From Petrolisthes cinctipes (lineage: Eukaryota > Arthropoda > Malacostraca > Decapoda > Porcellanidae): a stretch of DNA of 64,000 nt. This document shows positions 9,914 to 24,100 of this stretch, piece by piece. The stretch spans positions 2,542,001-2,606,000 of the forward strand of contig JAWQEG010001306.1 in NCBI GenBank assembly GCA_033782935.1. The letters run 5' to 3'. The notes under the pieces are model-generated. The model saw only the letters and a program-made list of their open reading frames with translations. It made no database searches and was not told the DNA's origin. A program made the position numbers and the translations under genes. The first letter of the stretch is position 1. Every line of letters starts with the position of its first letter.

Positions 9914-12222
9914 TCTGTACATGCCTACTCAGTGTTAGAGTATTTTCAAAATACAGGCCCAAAACATGCTGAAAATCGATATTTTAGATGCCCAAAGTCA
10001 ATATGTGCATGTATCTTCTGTACCCGTTTATATCTCAAATTCAGGCTCAAAACACCCGAAAATTCAATATTTTGGGGTCCCAGAAGCAATCTGTACATGC
10101 CTACACAGTGCTAGAATATTTTCAAAATATAGGCTAAAAACATGCTAAAAATCGACATTTTAGGTGCCAAAAAATCGATATCTCAAATTCAGTCCCAAAA
10201 CACCCGAAAATTCGATATTTAGAGGTCCCAGAAGGTATCTGTACATGCCTACTCCGTGTTAGAGTATTTTCAAAATACAGGCCAAAAACATACTGAAAAT
10301 CGATCTTTTAGGTGCCCAAAAGTCGATATGTGCATGCATCTTCTGTACCCGTTTATATCTCAAATTCTGGCCCTAAACACCCGAAAATTCGATATTTTGG
10401 GGTCCCAAAAGCGATCTGTACATGCCTACTCCGTGTTAGAGTATTTTCAAAATTCAGGCCCAAAACATGCTGAAAATCGATATTTTTGGTGCCCAAAGTC
10501 AATATGTGCATGTATCTTCTGTACCCGTTTATATCTCAAATTCAGGCTCAAAACACCCGAAAATTCAATATTTTGGGGTCCCAGAAGCAATCTGTACAGT
10601 GCTAGAATATTTTCGAAATATAGGCTAAAAACATGCTAAAAATCGATCTTTTAGGTGCCAAAAAGTCGATATCTCAAATTCAGTCCCAAAACACCCGAAA
10701 ATTCGATATTTAGGGGTCCCAGAAGCGATCTGTACATGCCTACTCCTTGTTAGAGTATTTTCAAAATACATGCTCAAAACATACTGAAAATCGATCTTTT
10801 AGGTACACAAAAGTCGATATGTGCATGCATCTTCAGAACCCGTTTATATCTCAAATTCTGGCCCTAAACACCCGAAAATTCGATATTTTGGGGTCCCAGA
10901 AGCGATCTGTACTTGCCTACTCCGTGTTAGAGTATTTTCAAAATTCAGGCCCATAACATGCTGAAAATCGATATTTTTGGTGCCCAAAGTCAATATGTGC
11001 ATGTATCTTCTGTACCCGTTTATATCTCAAATTCAGGCTCAAAACACCCGAAAATTCAATATTTTGGGGTCCCAGAAGCAATCTGTGCAGTGCTAGAATA
11101 TTTTCGAAATATAGGCTAAAAACATGCTAAAAATCGATCTTTTAGGTGCCAAAAAGTAGATATCTCAAATTCAGTCCCAAAACACCCGAAAATTCGATAT
11201 TTAGGGGTCCCAGAAGCGATCTGTACATGCCTACTCCGTGTTAGAGTATTTTCAAAATACATGCTCAAAACATACTGAAAATCGATCTTTTAGGTGCCCA
11301 AAAGTCGATATGTGCATGCATCTTCAGTACCCGTTTATATCTCAAAAACTGGCCCTAAACACCCGAAAATTCGATATTTTGGGGTCCCAGAAGCAATCTG
11401 TACATGCCTACACAGTGCTAGAATATTTTCAAAATATAGGCTAAAAACATGCTGAAAATCGACATTTTAGGTGCCAAAAAATCGATATCTCAAATTCAGT
11501 CCCAAAAACCCCGAAAATTCGATATTTAGAGGTCCCAGAAGGTATATGTACATGCCTACTCCGTGTTAGAGTATTTTCAAAATACAGGCCAGAAACATAC
11601 TGAAAATCGATCTTTTAGGTGCACAAAAGTCGATATGTGCATGCATCTTCAGTACCCGTTTATATCTCAAATTCAGGCTCAAAACACCCGAAAATTCAAT
11701 ATTTTGGGGTCCCAGAAGCAATCTGTCCATGCCTACTCAGTGTTAGAGTATTTTCAAAATACAGGCCCAAAACATGCTGAAAATCGATATTTTAGATGCC
11801 CAAAGTCAATATGTGCATGTATCTTCTGTACCCGTTTATATCTCAAATTCAGGCTCAAAACACCCGAAAATTCAATATTTTGGGGTCCCAGAAGTAATCT
11901 GTACATGCCTACACAGTGCTAGAATATTTTCAAAATATAGGCTAAAAACATGCTAAAAATCGACATTTTAGGTGCCAAAAAATCGATATCTCAAATTCAG
12001 TCCCAAAACACCCGAAAATTCGATATTTAGAGGTCCCAGAAGGTATCTGTACATGCCTATTCCGTGTTAGAGTATTTTCAAAATACAGGCCAAAAACATA
12101 CTGAAAATCGATCTTTTAGGTGCACAAAAGTCGATATGTGCATGCATCTTCTGTACCCGTTTATATCTCAAATTCTGGCCCTAAACACCCGAAAATTCGA
12201 TATTTTGGGGTCCCAGAAGCGA

Positions 12223-12390
12223 TCTGTACACGCCTACTCCGTGTATTCAAAATTCAGGCCCAAAACATGCTGAAAATCGATATTTTTGGTGCCAAAAGTC
12301 AATATGTGCATGTATCTTCTGTACCCGTTTACATCTCAAATTCAGGCTCAAAACACCCGAAAATTCAATATTTTGGGGTCCCAGAAGCAA
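12223..12390 (+). repeat. C1 monomer with 8-bp head deletion (168 bp)
   Basis: The head reads CTCCGTGTATTCAAAATTC where other C1 copies read CTCCGTGTTAGAGTATTTTC. The loss destroys the left arm of the head dyad. I saw this deletion only once. Confidence 0.85.
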
Positions 12391-14986
12391 TCTGTACATG
12401 CCTACTCAGTGCTAGAATATTTTCAAAATATAGGCTAAAAACATGCTAAAAATCGATCTTTTAGGTGCCAAAAAGTCGATATCTCAAATTCAGTTCCAAA
12501 ACACCAGAAAATTCGATATTTAGGGGTCCCAGAAGCGATCTGTACATGCCTACTCCGTGTTAGAGTATTTTCAAAATACATGCTCAAAACATACTGAAAA
12601 TCGATCTTTTAGGTGCACAAAAGTCGATATGTGCATGCATCTTCAGTACCCGTTTATATCTCAAATTCAGGCTCAAAACACCCGAAAATTCGATATTTTG
12701 GGGTCCCAGAAGCAATCTGTACATGCCTACACAGTGCTAGAATATTTTCAAAATATAGGCTAAAAACATGCTAAAAATCGACATTTTAGGTGCCAAAAAA
12801 TCGATATCTCAAAATCAGTCCCAAAACACCCGAAAATTCGATATTTAGAGGTCCCAGAAGGTATATGTACATGCCTACTCCGTGTTAGAGTATTTTCAAA
12901 ATACAGGCCAAAAACATACTGAAAATCGATCTTTTAGGTGCCCAAAAGTCGATATGTGCATGCATCTTCTGTACCCGTTTATATCTCAAATTCTGGCCCT
13001 AAACACCCTAAAATTCGATATTTTGGGGTCCCAGAAGCGATCTGTACATGCCTACTCCGTGTTAGAGTATTTTCAAAATTCAGGCCCAAAACATGCTGAA
13101 AATCGATATTTGTGGTGCCCAAAGTCAATATGTGCATGTATCTTCTGTACCCGTTTATATCTCAAATTCAGGCTCAAAACACCCGAAAATTCAATATTTT
13201 GGGGTCCCAGAAGCAATCTGTACAGTGCTAGAATATTTTCGAAATATAGGCTAAAAACATGCTAAAAATCGATCTTTTAGGTGCCAAAAAGTCGATATCT
13301 CAAATTCAGGCTCAAAACACCCGAAAATTCGATATTTTGGGGTCCCAGAAGCAATCTGTACATGCCTACACAGTGCTAGAATATTTTCAAAATATAGGCT
13401 AAAAACATGCTAAAAATCGACATTTTAGGTGCCAAAAAATCGATATCTCAAATTCAGTCCCAAAACACCCGAAAATTCGATATTTAGAGGTCCCAGAAGG
13501 TATCTGTACATGCCTACTCCGTGTTAGAGTATTTTCAAAATACAGGCCAAAAACATACTGAAAATCGATCTTTTAGGTGCCCAAAAGTCGATATGTGCAT
13601 GCATCTTCTGTACCCGTTTATATCTCAAATTCTGGCCCTAAACACCCGAAAATTCGATATTTTGGGGTCCCAGAAGCGATGTGTACATGCCTACTCCGTG
13701 TTAGAGTATTTTCAAAATTCAGGCCCAAAACATGCAGAAAATCGATATTTTTGGTGCCCAAAGTCAATATGTGCATGTATCTTCTGTACCCGTTTATATC
13801 TCAAATTCATGCTCAAAACACCCGAAAATTCAATATTTTGGGGTCCCAGAAGCAATCTGTACAGTGCTAGAATATTTTCGAAATATAGGCTAAAAACATG
13901 CTAAAAATCGATCTTTTAGGTGCCAAAAAGTCGATATCTCAAATTCAGTCCCAAAACACCCGAAAATTCGATATTTAGAGGTCCCAGAAGCGATCTGTAC
14001 ATGCCTACTCCGTGTTAGAGTATTTTCAAAATACATGCTCAAAACATATTGAAAATCGATCTTTTAGGTGCACAAAAGTCGATATGTGCATGCATCTTCA
14101 GTACCCGTTTATATCTCAAATTCAGGCTCAAAACACCCGAAAATTCGATATTTTGGGGTCCCAGAAGCAATCTGTACATGCCTACACAGTGCTAGAATAT
14201 TTTCAAAATATAGGCTAAAAACATGCTAAAAATCGACATTTTAGGTGCCAAAAAATCGATATCTCAAATTCAGTCCCAAAACACCCGAAAATTCGATATT
14301 TAGAGGTCCCAGGAGGTATCTGTACATGCCTACTCCGTGTTAGAGTATTTTCAAAATACAGGCCAAAAACATACTGAAAATCGATCTTTTAGGTGCCCAA
14401 AAGTCGATATGTGCATGCATCTTCTGTACCCGTTTATATCTCAAATTCTGGCCCTAAACACCCGAAAATTCGATATTTTGGGGTCCCAGAAGCGATCTGT
14501 ACATGCCTACTCCGTGTTAGAGTATTTTCAAAATTCAGGCCCAAAACATGCTGAAAATCGATATTTTTGGTGCCCAAAGTCAATATGTGCATGTATCTTC
14601 TGTACCCGTTTATATCTCAAATTCAGGCTCAAAATACCCGAAAATTCAATATTTTGGGGTCCCAGAAGCAATCTGTAAAGTGCTAGAATATTTTCAAAAT
14701 ATAGGCTAAAAACATGCTAAAAATCGATCTTTTAGGTGCCAAAAAGTCGATATCTCAAATTCAGTCCCAAAACACCCGAAAGATCGATATTTAGGGGTCC
14801 CAGAAGCGATCTGTACATGCCTACTCCGTGTTAGAGTATTTTCAAAATACACGCTCAAAACATACTGAAAATCGATCTTTTAGGTGCACAAAAGTCGATA
14901 TGTGCATGCATCTTCAGTACCCGTTTATATCTCAAATTCAGGCTCAAAACACCCGAAAATTCAATATTTTTGGGTCCCAGAAGCAA

Positions 14987-15133
14987 TCTGTACATGCCTA
15001 CTCAGTGTTAGAGTATTTTCAAAATACAGGCCCAAAACATGCTGAAAATCGACATTTTAGGTGCCAAAAAATCGATATCTCAAATTCAGTCCCAAACACC
15101 CGAAAATTCGATATTTTGGCGTCCCAGAAGCGA
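14987..15133 (+). repeat. Recombinant monomer X (C2 head / A1 body, 147 bp), first copy
   Basis: C2-type head (CTCAGTGTTAGAG, ACAGGCCCAAAACATGCTG) joined to an A1 body (ATCGACATTTTAGGTGCC, 29-base gap). It lacks one A in CAGTCCCAAACACCCG, where other A monomers have CCCAAAACACCC. Most copies end in a B-like tail. Other copies start at 23971, 25099, 27219, 37188, 38141 and 39627, all with the same missing A, so they share one origin. Confidence 0.9.
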
Positions 15134-15447
15134 TCTCTACATGCCTACTCCGTGTTAGAGTATTTTCAAAATTCAGGCCCAAAACATGCTGAAAATCGAT
15201 ATTTTTGGTGCCCAAAGTCAATATGTGCATGTATCTTCTGTACCCGTTTATATCTCAAATTCTGGCTCAAAACACCCGAAAATTCAATATTTTGGGGTCC
15301 CAGAAGCAATCTGTACAGTGCTAGAATATTTTCGAAATATAGGCTAAAAACATGCTAAAAATCGATCTTTTAGGTGCCAAAAAGTCGATATCTCAAATTC
15401 AGTCCCAAAACACCCGAAAATTCGATATTTAGGGGTCCCAGAAGCGA

Positions 15448-15801
15448 TCTGTACATGCCTACTCCGTGTTAGAGTATTTTCAAAATACATGCTCAAAACA
15501 TACTGAAAATCGATCTTTTAGGTGCACAAAAGTCGATATGTGCATGCAACTTCAGTACCCGTTTATATCTCAAATTCAGGCCCTAAACACCCGAAAATTC
15601 GATATTTTGGGGTCCCAAAAGCGATCTGTACATGCCTACTCCGTGTTAGAGTATTTTCAAAATACATGCTCAAAACATACTGAAAATCGATCTTTTAGGT
15701 GCACAAAAGTCGATATGTGCATGCATCTTCAGTACCCGTTTATATCTCAAATTCAGGCTCAAAACACCCGAAAATTCGATATTTTGGGGTCCCAGAAGCA
15801 A
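15448..15801 (+). repeat. Two consecutive B monomers
   Basis: B2-headed monomers at 15448-15624 and 15625-15801 follow each other with no C or A between, one of few such B-B pairs. The first has a B1-like second half (CAGGCCCTAAACACCCG); the second is regular B2. Unequal exchange between B monomers explains it. Confidence 0.85.
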
Positions 15802-17256
15802 TCTGTACATGCCTACACAGTGCTAGAATATTTTCATAATATAGGCTAAAAACATGCTAAAAATCGACATTTTAGGTGCCAAAAAATCGATATCTCAAAT
15901 TCAGTCCCAAAACACCCTGAAATTTGATATTTAGAGGTCCCAGAAGGTGTCTGTACATGCCTACTCCGTGTTAGAGTATTTTCAAAATACAGGCCAAAAA
16001 CATACTGAAAATCGATCTTTTAGGTGCCCAAAAGTCGATATGTGCATGCATCTTCTGTACCCGTTTATATCTCAAATTCTGGCCCTAAACACCCGAAAAT
16101 TCGATATTTTGGGGTCCCAAAAGCGATCTGTACATGCCTACTCCGTGTTAGAGTATTTTCAAAATTCAGGCCCAAAACATGCTGAAAATCGATATTTTTG
16201 GTGCCCAAAGTCAATATGTGCATGTATCTTCTGTACCCGTTTATATCTTAAATTCAGGCTCAAAACACCCGAAAATTCAATATTTTGGGGTCCCAGAAGC
16301 AATCTGTACAGTGCTAGAATATTTTCGAAATATAGGCTAAAAACATGCTAAAAATCGATCTTTTAGGTGCCAAAAAGTCGATATCTCAAATTCACTCCCA
16401 AAACACCCGAAAATTCGATATTTAGGGGTCCCAGAAGCGATCTGTACATGCCTACTCCGTGTTAGAGTATTTTCAAAATACATGCTCAAAACATACTGAA
16501 AATCGATCTTTTAAGTGCACAAAAGTCGATATGTGCATGCATCTTCAGTACCCGTTTATATCTCAAATTCAGGCTCAAAACACCCGAAAATTCGATATTT
16601 TGGGGTCCCAGAAGCAATCTGTACATGCCTACACAGTGCTAGAATATTTTCAAAATATAGGCTAAAAACATGCTAAAAATCGACATTTTAGGTGCCAAAA
16701 AATCGATATCTCAAATTCAGTCCCAAAACACCCGAAAATTCGATATTTAGAGGTCCCAGAAGGTATCTGTACATGCCTACTCCGTGTTAGAGTATTTTCA
16801 AAATACAGGCCAAAAACATACTGAAAATCGATCTTTTAGGTGCACAAAAGTCGATATGTGCATGCATCTTCTGTACCCGTTTATATCTCAAATTCAGTCC
16901 CAAAACACCCGAAAATTCGATATTTTGGGGTCCCAGAAGCGATCTGTACATGCCTACTCCGTGTTAGAGTATTTTCAAAATTCAGGCCCAAAACATGCTG
17001 AAAATCGATATTTTTGGTGCCCAAAGTCAATATGTGCATGTATCTTCTGTACCCGGTTATATCTCAAATTCAGGCTCAAAACACCTGAAAATTCAATATT
17101 TTTGGGTCCCAGAAGCAATCTGTACAGTGCTAGAATATTTTCGAAATAAAGGCTAAAAACATGCTAAAAATCGATCTTTTAGGTGCCAAAAAGTCGATAT
17201 CTCAAATTCAGTCCCAAAACACCCGAAAATTCGATATTTAGGGGTCCCAGAAGCGA

Positions 17257-19218
17257 TCTGTACATGCCTACTCCGTGTTAGAGTATTTTCAAAATACATG
17301 CTCAAAACATACTGAAAATCGTTCTTTTAGGTGCACAAAAGTCGATATGTGCATGCATCTTCAGTACCCGTTTATATCTCAAATTCAGGCTCAAAACACC
17401 CGAAAATTCAATATTTTGGGGTCCCAGAAGCAATCTGTACATGCCTACACAGTGCTAGAATATTTTCAAAATATAGGCTAAAAACATGCTAAAAATCGAC
17501 ATTTTAGGTGCCAAAAAATCGATATATCAAATTCAGTCCCAAAACACCCGAAAATTCGATATTTAGAGGTCCCAGAAGGTATCTGTACATGCCTACTCCG
17601 TGTTAGAGTATTTTCAAAATACAGGCCAAAAACATACTGAAAATCGATCTTTTAGGTGCCCAAAAGTCGATATGTGCATGCATCTTCTGTACCCGTTTAT
17701 ATCTCAAATTCTGGCCCTAAACACCCGAAAATTCGATATTTTGGAGTCCCAGAAGCGATCTGTACATGCCTACTGAGTGTTAGAGTATTTTCAAAATTCA
17801 GGCCCAAAACATGCTGAAAATCGATATTTTTGGTGCCCAAAGTCAATATTTGCATGTATCTTCTGTACCCGTTTATATCTCAAATTCAGGCTCAAAACAC
17901 CCAAAAATTCAATATTTTGGGGTCCCAGAAGCAATCTGTACATGCCTACTCAGTGCTAGAATATTTTCAAAATATAGGCTAAAAACATGCTAAAAATCCG
18001 ATATGTGCATGCATCTTCAGTACCCGTTTATATCTCAAATTCAGGCTCAAAACACCCGAAAATTCAATATTTTGGGGTCCCAGAAGCAATCTGTACATGC
18101 CTACTCAGTGTTAGAGTATTTTCAAAATACAGGCCCAAAACATGCTGAAAATCGATATTTTAGATGCCCAAAGTCAATATGTGCATGTATCTTCTGTACC
18201 CATTTATATCTCAAATTCAGGCTCAAAACACCCGAAAATTCAATATTTTGGGGTCCCAGAAGCAATCTGTACATGCCTACACAGTGCTAAAATATTTTCA
18301 AAATATAGGCTAAAAACATGCTAAAAATCGACATTTTAGGTGCCAAAAAATCGATATCTCAAATTCAGTCCCAAAACACCCGAAAATTCGATATTTAGAG
18401 GTCCCAGAAGGTATCTGTACATGCCTACTCCGTATTAGAGTATTTTCAAAATACAGGCCAAAAACATACTGAAAATCGATCTTTTAGGTGCCCAAAAGTC
18501 GATATGTGCATGCATCTTCTGTACCCGTTTATATCTCAAATTCTGGCCCTAAACACCCGAAAATTCGATATTTTGGGGTCCCAGAAGCGATCTGTACATG
18601 CCTACTCCGTGTTAGAGTATTTTCAAAATTCAGGCCCAAAACATGCTGAAAATCGATATTTTTGGTGCCCAAAGTCAATATGTGCATGTATCTTCTGTAC
18701 CCGTTTATATCTCAAATTCAGGCTCAAAACACCCGAAAATTCAATATTTTGGGGTCCCAGAAGCAATCTGTACAGTGCTAGAATATTTTCGAAATATAGG
18801 CTAAAAACATGCTAAAAATCGATCCTTTAGGTGCCAAAAAGTCGATATCTCAAATTCAGTCCCAAAACACCCGAAAATTCGATATTTAGGGGTCCCAGAA
18901 GCGATCTGTACATGCCTACTCCGTGTTAGAGTATTTTCAAAATTCAGGCCCAAAACATGCTGAAAATCGATATTTTTGGTGCCCAAAGTCAATATGTGCA
19001 TGTATCTTCTGTAACCGTTTATATCTCAAATTCAGGCTCAAAACACCCGAAAATTCAATATTTTGGGGTCCCAGAAGCAATCTGTACAGTGCTAGAATAT
19101 TTTCGAAATATAGGCTAAAAACATGCTAAAAATCGATCTTTTAGGTGCCAAAAAGTCGATATCTCAAATTCAGTCCCAAAACACCCGAAAATTCGATATT
19201 TAGGGGTCCCAGAAGCGA
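17257..19218 (+). repeat. 1962-bp tandem duplication, copy 1
   Basis: Twelve monomers: B2, A1, B1, C1, 155-bp fusion, C2, A1, B1, C1, A2 short, C1, A2 short; their lengths sum to exactly 1962. Private variants shared with copy 2 include ATCGTTCTTTTAGG in B2, GATATATC in A1, TTTTGGAGTCCC and CTACTGAGTG, CAATATTTGCATG, CCCATTTATATC, CTCCGTATTAG, ATCGATCCTTTAGG and CTGTAACCGTT. Confidence 0.95.
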
Positions 19219-21180
19219 TCTGTACATGCCTACTCCGTGTTAGAGTATTTTCAAAATACATGCTCAAAACATACTGAAAATCGTTCTTTTAGGTGCACAA
19301 AAGTCGATATGTGCATGCATCTTCAGTACCCGTTTATATCTCAAATTCAGGCTCAAAACACCCGAAAATTCAATATTTTGGGGTCCCAGAAGCAATCTGT
19401 ACATGCCTACACAGTGCTAGAATATTTTCAAAATATAGGCTAAAAACATGCTAAAAATCGACATTTTAGGTGCCAAAAAATCGATATATCAAATTCAGTC
19501 CCAAAACACCCGAAAATTCGATATTTAGAGGTCCCAGAAGGTATCTGTACATGCCTACTCCGTGTTAGAGTATTTTCAAAATACAGGCCAAAAACATACT
19601 GAAAATCGATCTTTTAGGTGCCCAAAAGTCGATATGTGCATGCATCTTCTGTACCCGTTTATATCTCAAATTCTGGCCCTAAACACCCGAAAATTCGATA
19701 TTTTGGAGTCCCAGAAGCGATCTGTACATGCCTACTGAGTGTTAGAGTATTTTCAAAATTCAGGCCCAAAACATGCTGAAAATCGATATTTTTGGTGCCC
19801 AAAGTCAATATTTGCATGTATCTTCTGTACCCGTTTATATCTCAAATTCAGGCTCAAAACACCCAAAAATTCAATATTTTGGGGTCCCAGAAGCAATCTG
19901 TACATGCCTACTCAGTGCTAGAATATTTTCAAAATATAGGCTAAAAACATGCTAAAAATCCGATATGTGCATGCATCTTCAGTACCCGTTTATATCTCAA
20001 ATTCAGGCTCAAAACACCCGAAAATTCAATATTTTGGGGTCCCAGAAGCAATCTGTACATGCCTACTCAGTGTTAGAGTATTTTCAAAATACAGGCACAA
20101 AACATGCTGAAAATCGATATTTTAGATGCCCAAAGTCAATATGTGCATGTATCTTCTGTACCCATTTATATCTCAAATTCAGGCTCAAAACACCCGAAAA
20201 TTCAATATTTTGGGGTCCCAGAAGCAATCTGTACATGCCTACACAGTGCTAAAATATTTTCAAAATATAGGCTAAAAACATGCTAAAAATCGACATTTTA
20301 GGTGCCAAAAAATCGATATCTCAAATTCAGTCCCAAAACACCCGAAAATTCGATATTTAGAGGTCCCAGAAGGTATCTGTACATGCCTACTCCGTATTAG
20401 AGTATTTTCAAAATACAGGCCAAAAACATACTGAAAATCGATCTTTTAGGTGCCCAAAAGTCGATATGTGCATGCATCTTCTGTACCCGTTTATATCTCA
20501 AATTCTGGCCCTAAACACCCGAAAATTCGATATTTTGGGGTCCCAGAAGCGATCTGTACATGCCTACTCCGTGTTAGAGTATTTTCAAAATTCAGGCCCA
20601 AAACATGCTGAAAATCGATATTTTTGGTGCCCAAAGTCAATATGTGCATGTATCTTCTGTACCCGTTTATATCTCAAATTCAGGCTCAAAACACCCGAAA
20701 ATTCAATATTTTGGGGTCCCAGAAGCAATCTGTACAGTGCTAGAATATTTTCGAAATATAGGCTAAAAACATGCTAAAAATCGATCCTTTAGGTGCCAAA
20801 AAGTCGATATCTCAAATTCAGTCCCAAAACACCCGAAAATTCGATATTTAGGGGTCCCAGAAGCGATCTGTACATGCCTACTCCGTGTTAGAGTATTTTC
20901 AAAATTCAGGCCCAAAACATGCTGAAAATCGATATTTTTGGTGCCCAAAGTCAATATGTGCATGTATCTTCTGTAACCGTTTATATCTCAAATTCAGGCT
21001 CAAAACACCCGAAAATTCAATATTTTGGGGTCCCAGAAGCAATCTGTACAGTGCTAGAATATTTTCGAAATATAGGCTAAAAACATGCTAAAAATCGATC
21101 TTTTAGGTGCCAAAAAGTCGATATCTCAAATTCAGTCCCAAAACACCCGAAAATTCGATATTTAGGGGTCCCAGAAGCGA
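19219..21180 (+). repeat. 1962-bp tandem duplication, copy 2
   Basis: Repeats copy 1 base for base with one difference found by eye: C at 18135 is A at 20097 (GGCCCAAAAC against GGCACAAAAC). All private variants of copy 1 recur at offset 1962. Near-identity over 1962 bp is far above that of neighbouring repeats, so the duplication is very recent, or is an assembly duplicate. Confidence 0.95.
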
Positions 21181-24100
21181 TCTGTACATGCCTACTCCGT
21201 GTTAGAGTATTTTCAAAATACATGCTCAAAACATACTGAAAATCGATCTTTTAGGTGCCCAAAAGTCGATATGTGCATGCATCTTCAGTACCCGTTTATA
21301 TCTCAAATTCAGGCTCAAAACACCCGAAAATTCGATATTTTGGGGTCCCAGAAGCAATCTGTACATGCCTACACAGTGCTAGAATATTTTCAAAATATAG
21401 GCTAAAAACATGCTAAAAATCGACATTTTAGGTGCCAAAAAATCGATATCTCAAATTCTGTCCCAAAACACCCGAAAATTCGATATTTAGAGGTCCCTGA
21501 AGGTATCTGTACATGCCTACTCCGTGTTAGAGTATTTTCAAAATACAGGCCAAAAACATACTGAAAATCGATCTTTTAGGTGCCCAAAAGTCGATATGTG
21601 CATGCATCTTCTGTACCCGTTTATATCTCAAATTCTGGCCCTAAACACCCGAAAATTCGATATTTTGGGGTCCCAGAAGCGATCTGTACATGCCTATTCC
21701 GTGTTAGAGTATTTTCAAAATTCAGGCCCAAAACATGCTGAAAATCGATATTTTTGGTGCCCAAAGTCAATATGTGCATGTATCTTCTGTACCCGTTTAT
21801 ATCTCAAATTCAGGCTCAAAACACCTGAAAATTCAATATTTTGGGGTCCCAGAAGCAATCTGTACAGTGCTAGAATATTTTCGAAATATAGGCTAAAAAC
21901 ATGCTAAAAATCGATCTTTTAGGTGCCAAAAAGTCGATATCTCAAATTCAGTCCCAAAACACCCGAAAATTCGATATTTAGGGGTCCCAGAAGCGATCTG
22001 TACATGCCTACTCCGTGTTAGAGTATTTTCAAAATACATGCTCAAAACATACTGAAAATCGATCTTTTAGGTGCACAAAAGTCGATATGTGCATGCATCT
22101 TCAGTACCCGTTTATATCTCAAATTCAGGCTCAAAACACCCGAAAATTCGATATTTTGGGGTCCCAGAAGCAATCTGTACAGTGCTAGAATATTTTCAAA
22201 ATATAGGCTAAAAACATGCTAAAAATCGACATTTTAGGTGCCAAAAAATCGATATCTCAAATTCAGTCCCAAAACACCCGAAAATTCGATATTTAGAGGT
22301 CCCAGAAGGTATCTGTACATGCCTACTCCGTGTTAGAGTATTTTCAAAATACAGGCCAAAAACATACTGAAAATCGATCTTTTAGGTGCCCAAAAGTCGA
22401 TATGTGCATGCATCTTCTGTACCCGTTTATATCTCAAATTCTGGCCCTAAACACCCGAAAATTCGATATTTTGGGGTCCCAGAAGCGATCTGTACATGCC
22501 TACTCCGTGTTAGAGTATTTTCAAAATTCAGGCCTAAAACATGCTGAAAATTGATATTTTTGGTGCCCAAAGTCAATATATGCATGTATCTTCTGTACCC
22601 GTTTATATCTCAAATTCAGGCTCAAAACACCCGAAAATTCAATATTTTGGGGTCCCAGAAGCAATCTGTACAGTGCTAGAATATTTTCAAAATATAGGCT
22701 AAAAACATGCTAAAAATCGATCTTTTAGGTGCCAAAAAGTCGATATCTCAAATTCAGTCCCAAAACACCCGAAAATTCGATATATAGGGGTCCCAGAAGC
22801 GATCTGTACATGCCTACTCCGTGTTAGAGTATTTTCAAAATACATGCTCAAAACATACTGAAAATCGATCTTTTAGGTGCACAAAAGTCGATATGTGCAT
22901 ACATCTTCAGTACCCGTTTATATCTCAAATTCAGGCTCAAAACACCCGAAAATTCGATATTTTGGGGTCCCAGAGCGATCTGTACATGCCTACTCCGTGT
23001 TAGAGTATTTTCAAAATACAGGCCCAAAACATGCTGAAAATCGATATTTTAGATGCCCAAAGTCAATATGTGCATGTATCTTCTGTACCCGTTTATATCT
23101 CAAATTCAGGCTCAAAACACCCGAAAATTCAATATTTTGGGGTCCCAGAAGTAATCTGTACATGCCTACACAGTGCTAGAATATTTTCAAAATATAGGCT
23201 AAAAACATGCTAAAAATCGACATTTTAGGTGCCAAAAAATCGATATCTCAAATTCAGTCCCAAAACACCCGAAAATTCGATATTTAGAGGTCCCAGAAGG
23301 TATCTGTACATGCCTACTCCGTGTTAGAGTATTTTCAAAATACAGGCCAAAAACATACTGAAAATCGATCTTTTAGGTGCCCAAAAGTCGATATGTGCAT
23401 GCATCTTCTGTACTCGTTTATATCTCAAATTCTGGCCCTAAACACCCGAAAATTCGATATTTTGGGGTCCCAGAAGCGATATGTACATGCCTACTCCGTG
23501 TTAGAGTATTTTCAAAATTCAGGCCTAAAACATGCTGAAAATCGATATTTTTGGTGCCCAAAGTCAATATGTGCATGTATCTTCTGTACCCGTTTATATC
23601 TCAAATTCAGGCTCAAAACACCCGAAAATTCAATTTTTTGGGGTCCCAGAAGCAATCTGTACAGTGCTAGAATATTTTCAAAATATAGGCTAAAAACATG
23701 CTAAAAATCGATCTTTTAGGTGCCAAAAAGTCGATATCTCAAATTCAGTCCCAAAACACCCGAAAATTCGATATTTAGGGGTCCCAGAAGCGATCTGTAC
23801 ATGCCTACTCCGTGTTAGAGTATTTTCAAAATACATGCTCAAAACATACTGAAAATCGATCTTTTAGGTAAACAAAAGTCGATATGTGCATGCATCTTCA
23901 GTACCCGTTTATATCTCAAATTCAGGCTCAAAACACCCGAAAATTCAATATTTTGGGGTCCCAGAAGCAATCTGTACATGCCTACTCAGTGTTAGAGTAT
24001 TTTCAAAATACAGGCCCAAAACATGCTGAAAATCGACATTATAGGTGCCAAAAAATCGATATCTCAAATTCAGTCCCAAACACCCGAAAATTCGATATTT

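Larger units (their letters stand above)
5168..17256 (+). repeat. Block dominated by the 816-bp pentamer
   Basis: Clean pentamers at 5168, 5984, 13355, 14171, 15802 and 16618 (the last runs to 17433). Between them are variants: 6801-8117 carries an extra A1-B2-C1 501-bp set; 8118-9257 replaces a B by a C directly after an A; 11397-11897 is A1-B-C2 only; 12716-13354 lacks the final B2, with an A2/B2 hybrid at 13217-13354; 15448-15801 has two B monomers in a row. All of these change monomer number without breaking monomer phase, as expected of unequal exchange in register. Confidence 0.88.
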
